The notes under the pieces: generated by a model | What the model was told of the DNA's origin: nothing | Database searches by the model: none | Seen by the model: only the letters and a program-made list of their open reading frames with translations | Translations under genes and position numbers: made by a program | Part shown: positions 9,467 through 20,000 of the stretch, piece by piece | Numbering within the stretch: position 1 is the first letter of the stretch | Layout: the number at the start of each line of letters is the position of its first letter | Assembly (NCBI GenBank): GCA_026874595.1 | Contig: CM049313.1 | Location: 26,776,008-26,840,007, forward strand | Source: Sipunculus nudus | Lineage: Eukaryota > Annelida > Sipuncula > Golfingiida > Sipunculidae | Length of the DNA: 64,000 nt | Direction of reading: 5' to 3'

Positions 9467-12367
9467 TTACTCTGGTGACTGCTCCGTTTCATTTGAGGCA
9501 GGCATTGTGATCATAATATACTGTTCTCCATTTTCATTTGTTCCATGTGGCAACATCTGTATCACGTTATTTGACAGAGTAAGTACTTGGTCTCCCTGGA
9601 TAATCCCTTCAAACTGCTCTTCTTTCTCATAAGTCACAGATATGGTGGTTTCTATGGAAGCAGGGACTTGCTCATTTGTCAGAACAGCAGGCACTTCTTC
9701 ATCTACATCAGCCGCCATGGCCTGGTTTCTGTGAGATCTCTTGGTGTCTTTTTTATCGTGGACCTTTGCATGTTTCAGACACTGCTGTTTAGTCAAAAAC
9801 CTTTTTTTGCACACTTCACAAGCATACTGGCGTATATTATTGTGATACTTCATGTGGATTTTGAAACTAGAATTATACATGAATTCCTTCTGGCATATCT
9901 TACACTTATGCAGGACCTTTTTTTCATGAACACTCCTTATGTGTGCTTGTAAACGACCTTTAAAAGTAGTCTTGTATTTACAATAAGGACACTGATGGCA
10001 GTTTTCCTTGTGGAACCGTTTTGCATGCTCATGTGCTTCTCCAGGAGTACTAAACTTCTCACTACACTTACGGCACTGGTATTTACGTGGGTTGTCTGGT
10101 CTAACTGGATCATACTTATGGACACGCTGCATATGCCGAATACAATAATGTTTTCGCATAAATACCTGTTCACACAGGTCACACTTATAGATGACGGGGC
10201 TGCCTTCTTTTGTGGGAGTGCTTCTGCTTCTGTGTGCCTTTGCACGGTGTTTCAACATACCAGACTCTGAGTGGAAAGCCTTGCTGCACTCCCCACACTC
10301 AAACTGTCGTTTCTGTGTCACAACAATCTTGGTACCTTGTAGTTCAAAATCAATACTTTTATACCACATTTCTGGCTTCAAGTTCATCAGGATTGAGGAG
10401 ACGAATGTTTTAGAATTTGCCAGACCAGCATTATCTTTAATCTCCTGACTACCACACTCACCATTCACTTTTATATTTCTTCTCTCTCCAACATCATCTT
10501 CAGCAATTTCTCTCACTTTTTCGAATTCTGCAATGGTGTTTGCTTCTGTTGTAGACATTTCAGATTTTAACTTGTCGAAACTCAGTTTAACTGTGTCTGT
10601 GATTTCCTTCTGCACAGTTGCCGCAATCGCTGTAGCACTGTCATCCTCAGCAGAGTCCCACACTTTGCCTGTTACATTCATAAGTATCCAGAGAGGGAAG
10701 GCATTCCCTTCTGTAACAGTCTGAATGTTACCGAGGTCAAGATGGTTTAACTCTTGTAGCAGTTGTGGCACAGACTTCAGATGATCTTTCAGATGCTGGA
10801 AAAATTTCTCCTTTGTGCAACTGTAATATACTTCATTGCAATCCGTGACAGGGCAGCACAGGGTCTGCATGAGGCCAAAGTGACGGAAAATGCTCTCTCT
10901 GTTGATGAAAATTGTTTGGCACTGTGCACAGTGATAGCGGCCTTGATGGGATTGCATATGGCTCTGGAACAAATCTCTATTTTCTATGATACAGCAGCAG
11001 TGAGGGCATGTATTGTTGCCAACATATTTGTGTCCTTCAAAGTGAGCCACATATTCATGTTTTTTCAGTATGGCTGTATCACATATAAAGCAGTAATAGA
11101 CATCAGTCTGGGTTCTCTGACTGCTAGCTTTGGACAGGTTACTTATGCGACTGATTTTTGTGGTTGGTCCTCCTTCAAATACAAGACACTTCACACAGTC
11201 TTCCCCTGTAGGTGCTGTAGCATCAATGCTGGCTTGAGTCCAAACTGAACGTCCTGCTCTTATTTTCATCTGAGCATGGACCTTCCTTTTCCTGTAAAAA
11301 GCTTCCTGTGCTTGTGACCTATTTTTCTTTGTTTTGCTGATGGATTGCTTTTTTGAATCAGGCGCCTCAGAACGGAGTGTGTTAATTTGGATTCCTTCAA
11401 CACTACTTTCTGCTCCACCTGATGACAATGTATGTTCTTCCTTTGTGGTTTCACAGCTGCCATCACATACAGTCATATCAAGACTGCCCTCAGAAGAACA
11501 ATCTTCATCTTTTGTCTGTAATTTTGTCTGATTTCCCAGACTGTCATCACTGCACTTTTTTAGAATTTTTAAATTTTTGTTACTTACTAGGCTGGCACAA
11601 AAACTCCTTCTCACTGTTCTGGCTGATGTAGGGAGGGTTGTGTCACTAGCCACAACTTGAGTATGCTCTTCCATACTGGTTTTACAGTCCTTTAGTTTTC
11701 TTGGTTTATACACTGTGGCAATGATTTCACTTAATCTGTTGCAGGACCTTCTGGATCTCCTTAGCCCAGTTCCTGGTATTTGTTTGACACCTCCACATCC
11801 ACCTATATCATCTACAGACTTACCCCCACCACCAGTGACACCAGTAGAAATATCATCACTAGTCTCATCTGTATCAGATTTCCTCTTGCCCCTTTTGTTA
11901 TTTTTCTCATTTCCATCATTCCCTTTCTTGGATGCTGCATTACTAAATGGTGTGGTAATATCTGCTGACGAAATGGTTACATGTGAACTTTTATGACCCT
12001 CTAACCCAGTTTTAGCTGTCTGCTGACATGAGTTTTTAAGCAGTTGTGGATTTTGTTTTGGGTTATTTTGTACATTGAACAATTGTTCAACAGCACTGGC
12101 AATAGATGTAAGTCTGTGTCTCTTCACATAGCTTTTTAACTTGCTCACCTTGTCCCTTTGCACTTTATCAAGTGAACTAATTGTATATGACCATGGCTTC
12201 ACATGACTCTGGTTGAAGCATGCCGCTGGAGGTAAAGAAGTTTCAAACTGTAGCAGCTCATCAACTGCTCTGCTGAAGCCAACTCGCTCACACAGATGCT
12301 GGAACTCTTCCTGGACTGCCTGGCTGGCTTCCCCAAACTTAATCTTCATCATGATGCTGCCTTGCAT
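9467..12367 (-). CDS. Ten-finger C2H2 zinc-finger protein
   Basis: A 966-residue uninterrupted frame ending in TAA at 9467-9469. Four fingers form a central cluster: C426/C429/H442/H446, C454/C457/H470/H474, an irregular one at C480/C483/H496 ending in Cys rather than His, and a CX4C finger at C504/C509/H524/H528. Six form a C-terminal cluster: 691-712, 729-750, 765-786, 793-814, 822-842 and 850-870. The linkers are not the TGEKP type, so this is not a young KRAB-like array. A low-complexity region (about 110-420) has a basic stretch (KKNNKRGKRK, about 155) that could be an NLS. The tail after 880 is acidic and Gln/Met-rich. The likely role is a nuclear DNA-binding regulator; the orthologue is not recognised. 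Just before the ATG the minus strand reads TTGCAG|GTAG, so a 5' UTR or upstream coding exon is possible. Two further Met codons follow within eight residues. Confidence 0.9.
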   Translation of the reverse strand: MQGSIMMKIKFGEASQAVQEEFQHLCERVGFSRAVDELLQFETSLPPAACFNQSHVKPWSYTISSLDKVQRDKVSKLKSYVKRHRLTSIASAVEQLFNVQNNPKQNPQLLKNSCQQTAKTGLEGHKSSHVTISSADITTPFSNAASKKGNDGNEKNNKRGKRKSDTDETSDDISTGVTGGGGKSVDDIGGCGGVKQIPGTGLRRSRRSCNRLSEIIATVYKPRKLKDCKTSMEEHTQVVASDTTLPTSARTVRRSFCASLVSNKNLKILKKCSDDSLGNQTKLQTKDEDCSSEGSLDMTVCDGSCETTKEEHTLSSGGAESSVEGIQINTLRSEAPDSKKQSISKTKKNRSQAQEAFYRKRKVHAQMKIRAGRSVWTQASIDATAPTGEDCVKCLVFEGGPTTKISRISNLSKASSQRTQTDVYYCFICDTAILKKHEYVAHFEGHKYVGNNTCPHCCCIIENRDLFQSHMQSHQGRYHCAQCQTIFINRESIFRHFGLMQTLCCPVTDCNEVYYSCTKEKFFQHLKDHLKSVPQLLQELNHLDLGNIQTVTEGNAFPLWILMNVTGKVWDSAEDDSATAIAATVQKEITDTVKLSFDKLKSEMSTTEANTIAEFEKVREIAEDDVGERRNIKVNGECGSQEIKDNAGLANSKTFVSSILMNLKPEMWYKSIDFELQGTKIVVTQKRQFECGECSKAFHSESGMLKHRAKAHRSRSTPTKEGSPVIYKCDLCEQVFMRKHYCIRHMQRVHKYDPVRPDNPRKYQCRKCSEKFSTPGEAHEHAKRFHKENCHQCPYCKYKTTFKGRLQAHIRSVHEKKVLHKCKICQKEFMYNSSFKIHMKYHNNIRQYACEVCKKRFLTKQQCLKHAKVHDKKDTKRSHRNQAMAADVDEEVPAVLTNEQVPASIETTISVTYEKEEQFEGIIQGDQVLTLSNNVIQMLPHGTNENGEQYIMITMPASNETEQSPE

Positions 12368-12385
12368 CTACCTGCAATTACACCA
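12355..12385 (-). promoter_or_regulatory. Possible splice acceptor just upstream of the zinc-finger ATG
   Basis: On the minus strand the sequence reads GTAATTGCAG|GTAGATGCAAGG, with AG about four bases before the ATG. The pyrimidine tract is weak. If real, this large exon is not the first one and transcription starts farther upstream, beyond 12.4 kb. Confidence 0.35.
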
Positions 12386-12904
12386 CTTGACCCAATTAGG
12401 ACCGCAAAATATGACATGAATTCAAAAATACATAAAACTTTGTCATGTAACTCTTCCAGTTTGTGACTGTAGGTACATTATTACTGATTAAAAATTGTAC
12501 AATTTCAGAAATTAATAATATTTGTTGTTGCCAGCTGAGCTTGTCCTACTTAACCCCTACATTTTAAATGATGTACTTTAACAACCAATAAACACCAGGG
12601 GACTTTAATATTATTAATAATATTGAAGCATATTGCTTGAAGGAGAAAATGATTGCATTTTGGTCAATTTGAACAATAGTAAATCTGAAATTGTATGATT
12701 GTTCTTTTAGAAATCTTTAGGGTCATAATTGGTAATTTTAATGACCAATATAACATAAAATATAAATTTCTCTACACAAAAATACCTTGAATCCTAAAAT
12801 GTTTTGTAGACAAAACCATTGAAAACTTTTTCACTATGACAGACAGCAGCCACTTTGGATTTAAGGCTTTCACTTTGCTAAGAACATCCCTACTACATTT
12901 TCTA
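12368..12904. other. Non-coding, upstream of the zinc-finger gene
   Basis: A+T-rich, with no exon or repeat end recognised. It should contain intron or promoter sequence for the zinc-finger gene. I see no TATA box or CpG-rich core that I would defend. Confidence 0.4.
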
Positions 12905-13240
12905 ATTAAAAAGGTGAAGGTAAAGGTTTGATATTACTTTGTGAGTCTCACCCAAATTCACACCTGGTCTTGGGCCTGTTCATTCTTGGAGCTTTTCTTG
13001 GCTCCCTGGGGAGCATACACCATAACACACACCTTCTTAGACACAATAGGGTTATCATTCTACATTTGCCTGCTGCCCATCCATGACCAGTACCCATTCA
13101 CTCCTGGGTGTGTGGAGAGGGCTCACCTTTGTGGTAAAGACTTTGGCCAGGAGTTTTAGTGAGGAAGGCGGTCTGAACAGGAATAGACCTTCAACCTTGT
13201 ACAAGTCAAATACCTAACCGTTATGCCACCATGCTCCACG
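12905..13240 (-). mobile_element. tRNA-derived SINE candidate
   Basis: On the minus strand the head reads GGTGGCATAACGGTTAGG (complement of about 13,213-13,230), close to a Pol III A box. GGTTGAAGGTCTATTCC follows where a B box would lie, but it is degenerate. The body contains GAATGGGTACTGGTCATGG (about 13,080-13,100), a phrase of the kind found in conserved SINE central domains. The far end has a short TTTACCTTCACC-like repeat near 12,905-12,925. No frame is present. The low B-box match leaves the call moderate. Confidence 0.5.
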
Positions 13241-13990
13241 TATATTAACATTCATAGAACACAAGTCCCAAGAGAAACAAACCACGAACCTATTGTGATG
13301 GCTGTGTAACTTATATAAATCTGAATATAAGTCTCTGAGCTAAAAATCAGAAGCAATATTGGAGTTTAGGGTTAAAATAGGTCATATAAATATAACCCCA
13401 AGAACCCATAAACTAATACTGAACAGTTTTGCAAGGGAAACTATTGAAATACTTATAAATTTCAAAATGGAAGACAACAGCCATTCTGGTTTTTGGATCC
13501 TTGCGGTTTCTTCCCTCCGTTTTGGGAAGGGCACTGCTGCTGAGATTAACAATCATAGAAGCTAAAACCACAGAGAAACAAACCACTAGAGCTTATCATG
13601 GAAGTTGTACAACAGCTTTGAGAGAAAATATCTTTTCTGAGCTCTTAAGAGTGGCAGCTAATCTGCACAAGTTACATAAAAAGGATATGCCAGGAATATA
13701 CAAGGTAATTAAGCTACACGAGACTTAACACCATTGGGATTAGTAACCTGACAGATTCAGTTCAAATACAGGCTTTACATTTTTGTGTTTCGTTTAATGC
13801 CAAGTTTTAAAAAACATGTTTGCTGCAAGAACTGTTGTGAGCAGCTGATCTTACCCAGGTCCCACTGTTGAGTAACCTTATGCTTCACAATTTGTAGATA
13901 CACAGATTTTATATATGAAAAATCTGCCATTGTCAACACATAAAAGATATCAGCTTTGCCACAACTGTATACTGCAATCCAATAATGCAA
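13241..13990. other. Non-coding stretch between SINE and repeats
   Basis: No supported gene. The 60-75 residue open frames here (for example 13,501-13,728 plus) have no recognisable domain. The segment ends where the CTAG terminus of a Helitron-like element begins (13,991). Confidence 0.45.
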
Positions 13991-14640
13991 CTAGAACACA
14001 GGTAGTTGACAAGTGACAACGAGTATCCGCCGAAATCAGAGTGGTACGGGTGAAGTGAGGCATGGATTGAGTGGTATGTCACACCACTCCTGAATGAAGT
14101 CCACTAAAACTCTGAAAAAAAGGGCATTAATTTATTCACTGAAAACAGGAAGGTAGGTGGCACCACCTGTCAATTTTTACCAAAAGCCAATGTACAGGTG
14201 GACGCCACAGGAAAATGATTGCTGATGGTGCCACCAGTCTTGAGTACAAGATTGAAGAGTCCATGATCTATGGTATGCACTATTTCAGGCCAATACGGCA
14301 AATCACTCCTGAGAAAAAGGCATTAATATTTTTAATGAAAAGGTAGGTGGTGCAACCTGTCTGCTTTACGAGAAAACTTTCCAAGATGGATGGACATGCT
14401 AAATTTCAGACCAATACCTTAAACCACTCCTGAGATATTAGCAATTTTCACCCAAAGCAAATGTAAGGATGACACCATGGGAAAACAATTGCAGATGGCA
14501 CCACCAGTCTTGTGTACCAGATGGAGGAGTCCAAGATCTAAGGATATGCACAATTTCAGGCCAATACAGCAAATCAAATCACTCCTGAGAAAAGGGCAAT
14601 AATTTATTCTATGAAAACAGCTCAGCTGTTATATATAATA
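13991..14640 (-). mobile_element. Helitron-like fragment (TATCCGCC family) with repeated units
   Basis: It begins CTAGAACACAGGTAG with an imperfect hairpin, then GAGTATCCGCC, as at 17,751 and 30,450. On the minus strand this is a Helitron-style 3' terminus (hairpin, about 10 bases, CTAG). The interior repeats 'ccaccagtcttgtgtacca...caatttcaggccaatac...aatcactcctgagaaaa' about every 180-200 bases, with variants of the GGTGGCGCCACC palindrome. No matching 5' end is found, so the copy is truncated. Confidence 0.5.
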
Positions 14641-15454
14641 ACAAAATATGATTTGGAGGAGGTAGGCAAATGCTGGTTTTGTGTGCAAATATAAGCTGTA
14701 TTATGAGTTGATGGTGTTTAACTAAAGTTATGTAAGATTTTGATAATATCCTTGGAGTGAGGGGAGAGGACTGACGTCATTTATATTATTTACATTTGGA
14801 AATGGTGTCACATAGGTTTTGACTTGGCCATATCATTTATTTCCATTGCAGCAGAAGAATTTAAAAAAAAAAACAAGTGACCCATGGGTCATGACGCTCA
14901 GCTGCCAAGCATGACCTGCAACATCATGGGCTGCAATTCACAACTTCTAGTAAAATTGTTGCAGAACCTATATGCCAATTTTGTTTAAACTTTCTAAATT
15001 GCCATAAATTCTTATCATATATGTCTGATTAAAACATAGTGAATGATGGTCTGAGGCAAAATGTATGGTTGTTGAGCTATCAGGAACTAATCCCACAGCT
15101 TGCTCGATACCTGTCAGTCTCAAAAGGAATACCACACAGGCCACATATAAGATCAAAATATAGCAAAAGATCAAGGAAATCCATGCAAGAATTATTGTGA
15201 AACGGGTGCTTCCATATTATTTTTTATTCAATACAAGCCAACTGTACTGAGCTTTCATAAATGATGGTCATATTTATTAAGAAATCTTTGACCCAATGCA
15301 AGATTACATTAATATACATCCCACTGCATTCACTTTAATTGTTCTTGAGATAATATGTTCTCAAGGAATTTAAAGATGGCGTCCTGGTGGCCATATTGGA
15401 TTTCTGACAGGTCGGAAATTGAACAACAAACATCCTCTAAAAGGGACCAATCAT
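14641..15454. repeat. Repeat-derived non-coding sequence with an isolated Helitron-like 3' end
   Basis: 14,641-14,850 matches 36,250-36,460 (shared 'tatgagttg.tggtgtt' and 'tttgacttggccatat' phrases). At 14,873 ACAAGTGACCCATGGGTCA begins another CTGAGCTAAAAA-family end in minus orientation. Its partner may be the end at 17,317, but intervening duplicated sequence makes that uncertain. No gene is visible. Confidence 0.45.
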
Positions 15455-17317
15455 CATAAAAAAAATCACAGAAACTGTCCTGGCAAAAGGATTTCTAAAA
15501 TGGCTACCTGGCAGACATAATGGTTTTCTGACAAGTCACACATCCTCCAAAAAGACACTAAACTTGTAGCAATTGCTTCAAAGAATGTAACAGTTATGAA
15601 TGTCCAAAACAATTTAAAAGGCATGATCAGGTTGGAGAGCTCTCATATCAGATTTATGAACATGCAAATGTAAAAAGTGCAAGTCCAATTTGTTTTAATT
15701 ATCAGCTTGCTATTTAATCGGGTCAGCAGGGTAGGTAAACTGCAAAACCTAAAAGAAAAGAAATGCAGAAAGCATCACTAAGAGTCTTGTAATCAAATAA
15801 AGCCATCCTAAATCCAGGTACAGGCCCACATATTATCAGAACAAACACTTGCTGGTATATCTGATGATTTGTATAATAATATTCAGATATCTAGAAAACT
15901 AAGTTTATTGCTATGATTCCATAATATAAACTGCAAAATGTTCCCATCATTTTATAAATCAGTAGCTAAACTTAACACTTAACTCTCATAGTCTTAATGC
16001 CTGGCCAAAGCATTCCGGCAACAGTGTTTTTGTTATGCACTAATGATATATCCTTATCACTCCATGAGCTGATACAAAAGGGAGTCATATATCACAAGTG
16101 TCAATGACAATTATGGGCACATATTGAGATGTACCAGTTGTGAGTGCCATATGGTTATATATACAAGAAAACAAGAAAAATAGAGATGGTCTACTAAATA
16201 AGTTATTGTGAACATCCCTGACCTATGACCTTGGCCTTTTGCCCACATATCAACTGGATTCTTTCTAAATGATGGGTAACTACTAACCACTTACATCTGG
16301 CCGGGTGTAATTACTTGGCAACCAATGAGTGAATAACTTAGACCTGCAACCTTTAACCTCCTGACCAGCTGACCTCAAAATCAATTAGTTATTTCTTCAT
16401 GCAAAAAGACCCATAAATATGAAGTTTGAATCAAATTCAGTGATGCATAGATGTGGCATATGTGAAAGACTGAAGGTCTGGGTTGAACAGTTTCACTTGA
16501 AATATGTTCATAAGCATGTAGAACAATATTGTGACCTTGACCTTTGACCGTTTGAACTCAACATCAATAGGCTTCTTCTCCTATTGGTAGGTAAGCCATA
16601 TATGACAGATGGAAAGTATAGATTGAAAAGTTTGCTGAAAATGACTCCACGCAAGAAGAGGGTGCTGTGAACTTGACCTTTGACCTCAAAATCAACAGGT
16701 CTTTTCCCCTGTTGGCAGAGAAGCGATATCAGTGCTGAAAGGTTTGGAATGAAAGGTTTAGCTTGAAATGTGTCCACAACCTTTTCAAAGAAGTGGATCC
16801 TGTGACCCTGACCTTTGACCTTGTGACCGCAACATCTATAGGATTCTTCTCCCACTTAGTAGGTGAGCTATATGTGAAAGATCAAAGAATTGGGATGAAA
16901 GGTTTGGCTTAAAATGCATCCTGAGGCTTTTCAAAGAAGTTGGTTCTGTGACCTTGACCTTTGACCTTGTGACCTCAAAATAATTATGGTTCTTCCCCTG
17001 TTGGTAGGTGAGCTGTATGTGAAAGATGGAAGGTTTGGGATGAAAATTTTGGCTAAAAGAATTATTTCTGGGGGGTGCAAACACACCCCATAACTTCGAG
17101 AATATAGGTCGCAGTGACCTAATTTCAGGTTTGCAAGGAGATCTTTTTAGAACCTCTAAATCTGCTTAGGGTTCATGGCCCTAGCCCCTATGGTTATGAT
17201 TTGTGCCCTGCTAACGGACGGCCGGACGGCCGGCCGGCCGGACGGACAGACGGAAGGACGCCGGACAAAGACCCATCGCTATAGCCCAGCATGACTGAAA
17301 GTCAGCTGAGCTAAAAA
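15455..17317. repeat. Segmental duplication copy A, ending in a Helitron-like body
   Basis: 15,455-16,170 is homologous to 22,185-22,417 plus 25,028-25,497. 16,171-17,317 is homologous to 25,498-26,415 plus 33,194-33,292 and to 1272-2259. This copy lacks both large insertions present in copy B and so gives their empty sites. The 16,171-17,317 part carries TGACCTTTGACCT blocks at about 16,675, 16,806 and 16,956, and ends GTCAGCTGAGCTAAAAA. It is non-coding. The minus-strand open frames at 16,508-17,084 read through the repeats. Confidence 0.6.
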
Positions 17318-17750
17318 CTGTCCATTATCAGTCATATTCATTATGCTTTTTACAAATAAGTTAACTGTTATTTAATAATTTCAGGTTATCCCTACCCAAG
17401 AAGAGCATTAGCACAAATAATATAAGAGTTTTAACTAAAGTATTTGCACCATGTCTGGTATTTATTCAGTTTCAGCCAAACAAAGTTGTTGAGAATCCAG
17501 GATATACAAATTTCACAAATTTATATTCAAATATTTTTATTTAAAAAAAATGTATCAGAAACAAGGCCTACAGGCCTAATGCGAACCTGTGCAATGAGAT
17601 TACACCAGGTATAATGCTTCAATGCTGGACCATTACTTTTCAAGAACATGTGTAACATGTATATGAGCAATGCAAGTACTAAACACTTAGAACAAGAAAC
17701 AAACAAACATCACTGCGTAAATTCTAGCATGGGTGCACACAACACAAAAA
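17318..17750. repeat. Duplicated non-coding segment
   Basis: About 17,565-17,750 ('acaaggcctacaggcctaat' onward) is a diverged copy of 27,769-27,950. Both copies stop at the phrase 'gggtgcacacaacacaa', where a Helitron-like CTAG terminus follows, but from different families. The first 240 bases show nothing recognisable. Confidence 0.55.
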
Positions 17751-19049
17751 CTAGAATATGGGTAGTCAACAAGTGACTACTTGTATCCGCCAAAATCAGA
17801 GTGGGACGGGTGAAGTGAGGCATGGAGTGGCAAGGGGAAATAGAGTGAGGTGTGTTGCATAATAGCCTGGATGTCTGCAGCCGAAATGTGTATGTAGGTT
17901 GTGCCACCTACCACGAAATCCAGAAAGCTGTCCAAGATGTATAAACATGCAAAATTTTAGGCAGACAAGTGAAACCACTACTGAGATATGAGTGATTTTA
18001 GCCCATGGCAGACTAACAGATGGATGCTGTGCAAAAATGGTGGCAGGTGGCGCCACCAATTTTGTAAATGATTAAGAGCTATGTGAGATCTATACACATG
18101 CAAAATTTCAGGGGGATGTGTCAAACCAGTCCTGAGATATGAGCCTGAATGTTTGCAGCGTATACATAAATGTTGGTGGCGCCACCTGCCGCAAAATCAA
18201 GAAACCTATTCAAGATGTATAAACCTGCAAAATTTTAGTCAAACCACTGCCGAGATATGAGTGATTTTATCCCACAACAAACAAACAGACGGACACTGTG
18301 CAAAAATAATTGCAGGTGGCACCACCAGTTTTGCGTATGATAAAGAGCTATGTAAGATCTATAAACTGGCAAAAATTTTTGCCCAATCAGTCAAATGGTT
18401 CGAGAGATATGAGCTTGGATGTCTGCAGCATAAATTTGAATGTAGGTGGCACCAACTGCCATAAAATCAAGAAAGCTGTCAAGGATGTATAAACCTGCAA
18501 AATTTCAGGTGGATAAGTCAAACCACTGCCAAGATATGAGTGATTTTATCCCAAGGCAGATGAACAGATGGATGCTGTGCAAAAATGGTTGCAGGTAGCG
18601 CCACCAGTTTTGCGTATGATAAAGAGCTATGGGAGATCCATACACCTGCAAAATTTTTGCCCAACAGGTAAAACTGTTCCCAAGATATGTGCTTTGATGT
18701 CTGCTGCTCAAACGTGATGTAGGTGGCGCCACCTGTTATAAAATCAAGAAAGCTGTCCAGGATATATACACATGCAAAATTTCAGGTCGATAAGTCCAAC
18801 CAATGCAGAGATATGAGTGTTTTTATCCCAAGACAGATGAACAGATGGACACTGTGCAAAATCTAAGAAAATGCAGTTAGAAAAAAAATAAACAAATAAT
18901 GACTGATGACTGATTATTTGCAAAAAATTTGGTGATGCTAGCTGCTGCCATTTTTGAGATAGGTATGGTTAACTAGAGATGACACATGACGCACTGATAC
19001 ACAATGTTCAATGCAGCAACATTGCATAAGCTCACAGGTTCACTAAAAA
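17751..19049 (-). mobile_element. Helitron-like element (TATCCGCC / TTTTTAGTGAACC ends)
   Basis: The left end is CTAG, then 12 bases, then a perfect 7-bp hairpin GTAGTCAacaagTGACTAC, then TTGTATCCGCC. Read on the minus strand, this is a canonical Helitron 3' terminus (hairpin, spacer, CTAG). The right end is ATAAGCTCACAGGTTCAC, then TAAAAA. The interior is a tandem array of about 290-bp units, each with two GGTGGCGCCACC palindrome variants and 'gatatgagtgattttatcccaaggcaga'-type phrases. No Rep/helicase frame is present, so it is non-autonomous. The right boundary is inferred from similar ends at 8445, 20,000 and 33,004. Confidence 0.55.
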
Positions 19050-20000
19050 TCTGATAATTTTTTAGATGACAAATCTTTTTTCAAACAGCTGAAAGACATA
19101 TTTCCAATAATCTGGGAATTCTGTGCCAGACATTGTGTCTAGACGTCTAGACGCTACGTCTAGACGTCTAGACACATTGTCTAGGCACCCGCCAGAACCA
19201 GGTCAGTTGCCATGGTGATGTCTGGACCCCACCTGGTTGTACCGAGTGACCTCTTGACTTGACTGCTGAAACTCAGCATGTTGTCAAATCTGTTTTCAAA
19301 CACAGAAAACCTTTTTCAATTGGCTACAATGCTTTTTTAAAGCTGTATTTACCTAATCTATTCTTATAAAACTGGCAGAACCCTACCACAGAATAATTCT
19401 TGTAAAGTTTAAACCAATCAGCTTAACAGTTTCATCATAAATCAGTGTATAAAATAGAAGAGTTTAAAATTACATTTTCGCTTGTAAAAAACACATCAAT
19501 GTAGGTGGTGCCACAATTACCTCAAAATCAGATATGACATATGTGACAAACAATGGTATAAAATTTGGTGATTATAGCTCTGGCCATTTCTGAGATTTTA
19601 ATTTTAGTGTGCTTTTTTGGACAGATGACGAAGTTCAACCTCCTGTAACTCGGCCAAAATCTCCGAACTGGAACCATTCGAACAAATTTGAGAGAGATTG
19701 TTCCAGGGATAATTTCTGTGAAATATTGGACAATTTGGCTGGACAGTTTCAGAGAAGAAGATTTTTAAAGGTTTTTAAGCTTTTTCTCTATAAAATCTAA
19801 ATTAATGTAGATACCCAATAATAAGCTCCAGGGCACCAAGTTTCACATGTGACTAATTCTTACATGTAATTTGGAGCTGCTAGCTCTGACAGTTTCTGAC
19901 TTACAGCCATGGACGGCGGAAAGCCAGCCCTGGGCGGCGGACGGCTGATGACCGACGGACGACGCTGCGCCATCGCATAAGCTCACAGGTTCGCTAAAAA
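19050..20000 (-). repeat. Repeat of the GGTTCGCTAAAA family
   Basis: Closely related to 7,560-8,445 and 32,500-33,004 (shared 'ccatttctgagatttta.ttttagtgtgctttttt', 'ctcggccaaaatc' and the final CATCGCATAAGCTCACAGG). It contains the nested GTCTAGAC palindromes at 19,137-19,173. Non-coding. Confidence 0.55.
19137..19173. repeat. Paired 16-bp palindromes
   Basis: Two exact copies of GTCTAGACGTCTAGAC (19,137-19,152 and 19,158-19,173), each a perfect palindrome built from two GTCTAGAC palindromes, separated by five bases. A diverged version of the cluster is at 7,629-7,680. Confidence 0.85.

Noticed and set aside
9587-12419. Plus-strand open frames of 62-161 residues opposite the zinc-finger gene
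   Set aside because: They are shadows of the 966-codon minus-strand frame. Composition is hydrophobic and Cys/Phe-rich, as expected from antisense reading of finger codons.
16508-18059. Minus-strand frames of 65-115 residues
   Set aside because: Lie in repeat bodies present elsewhere in the window with broken frames.
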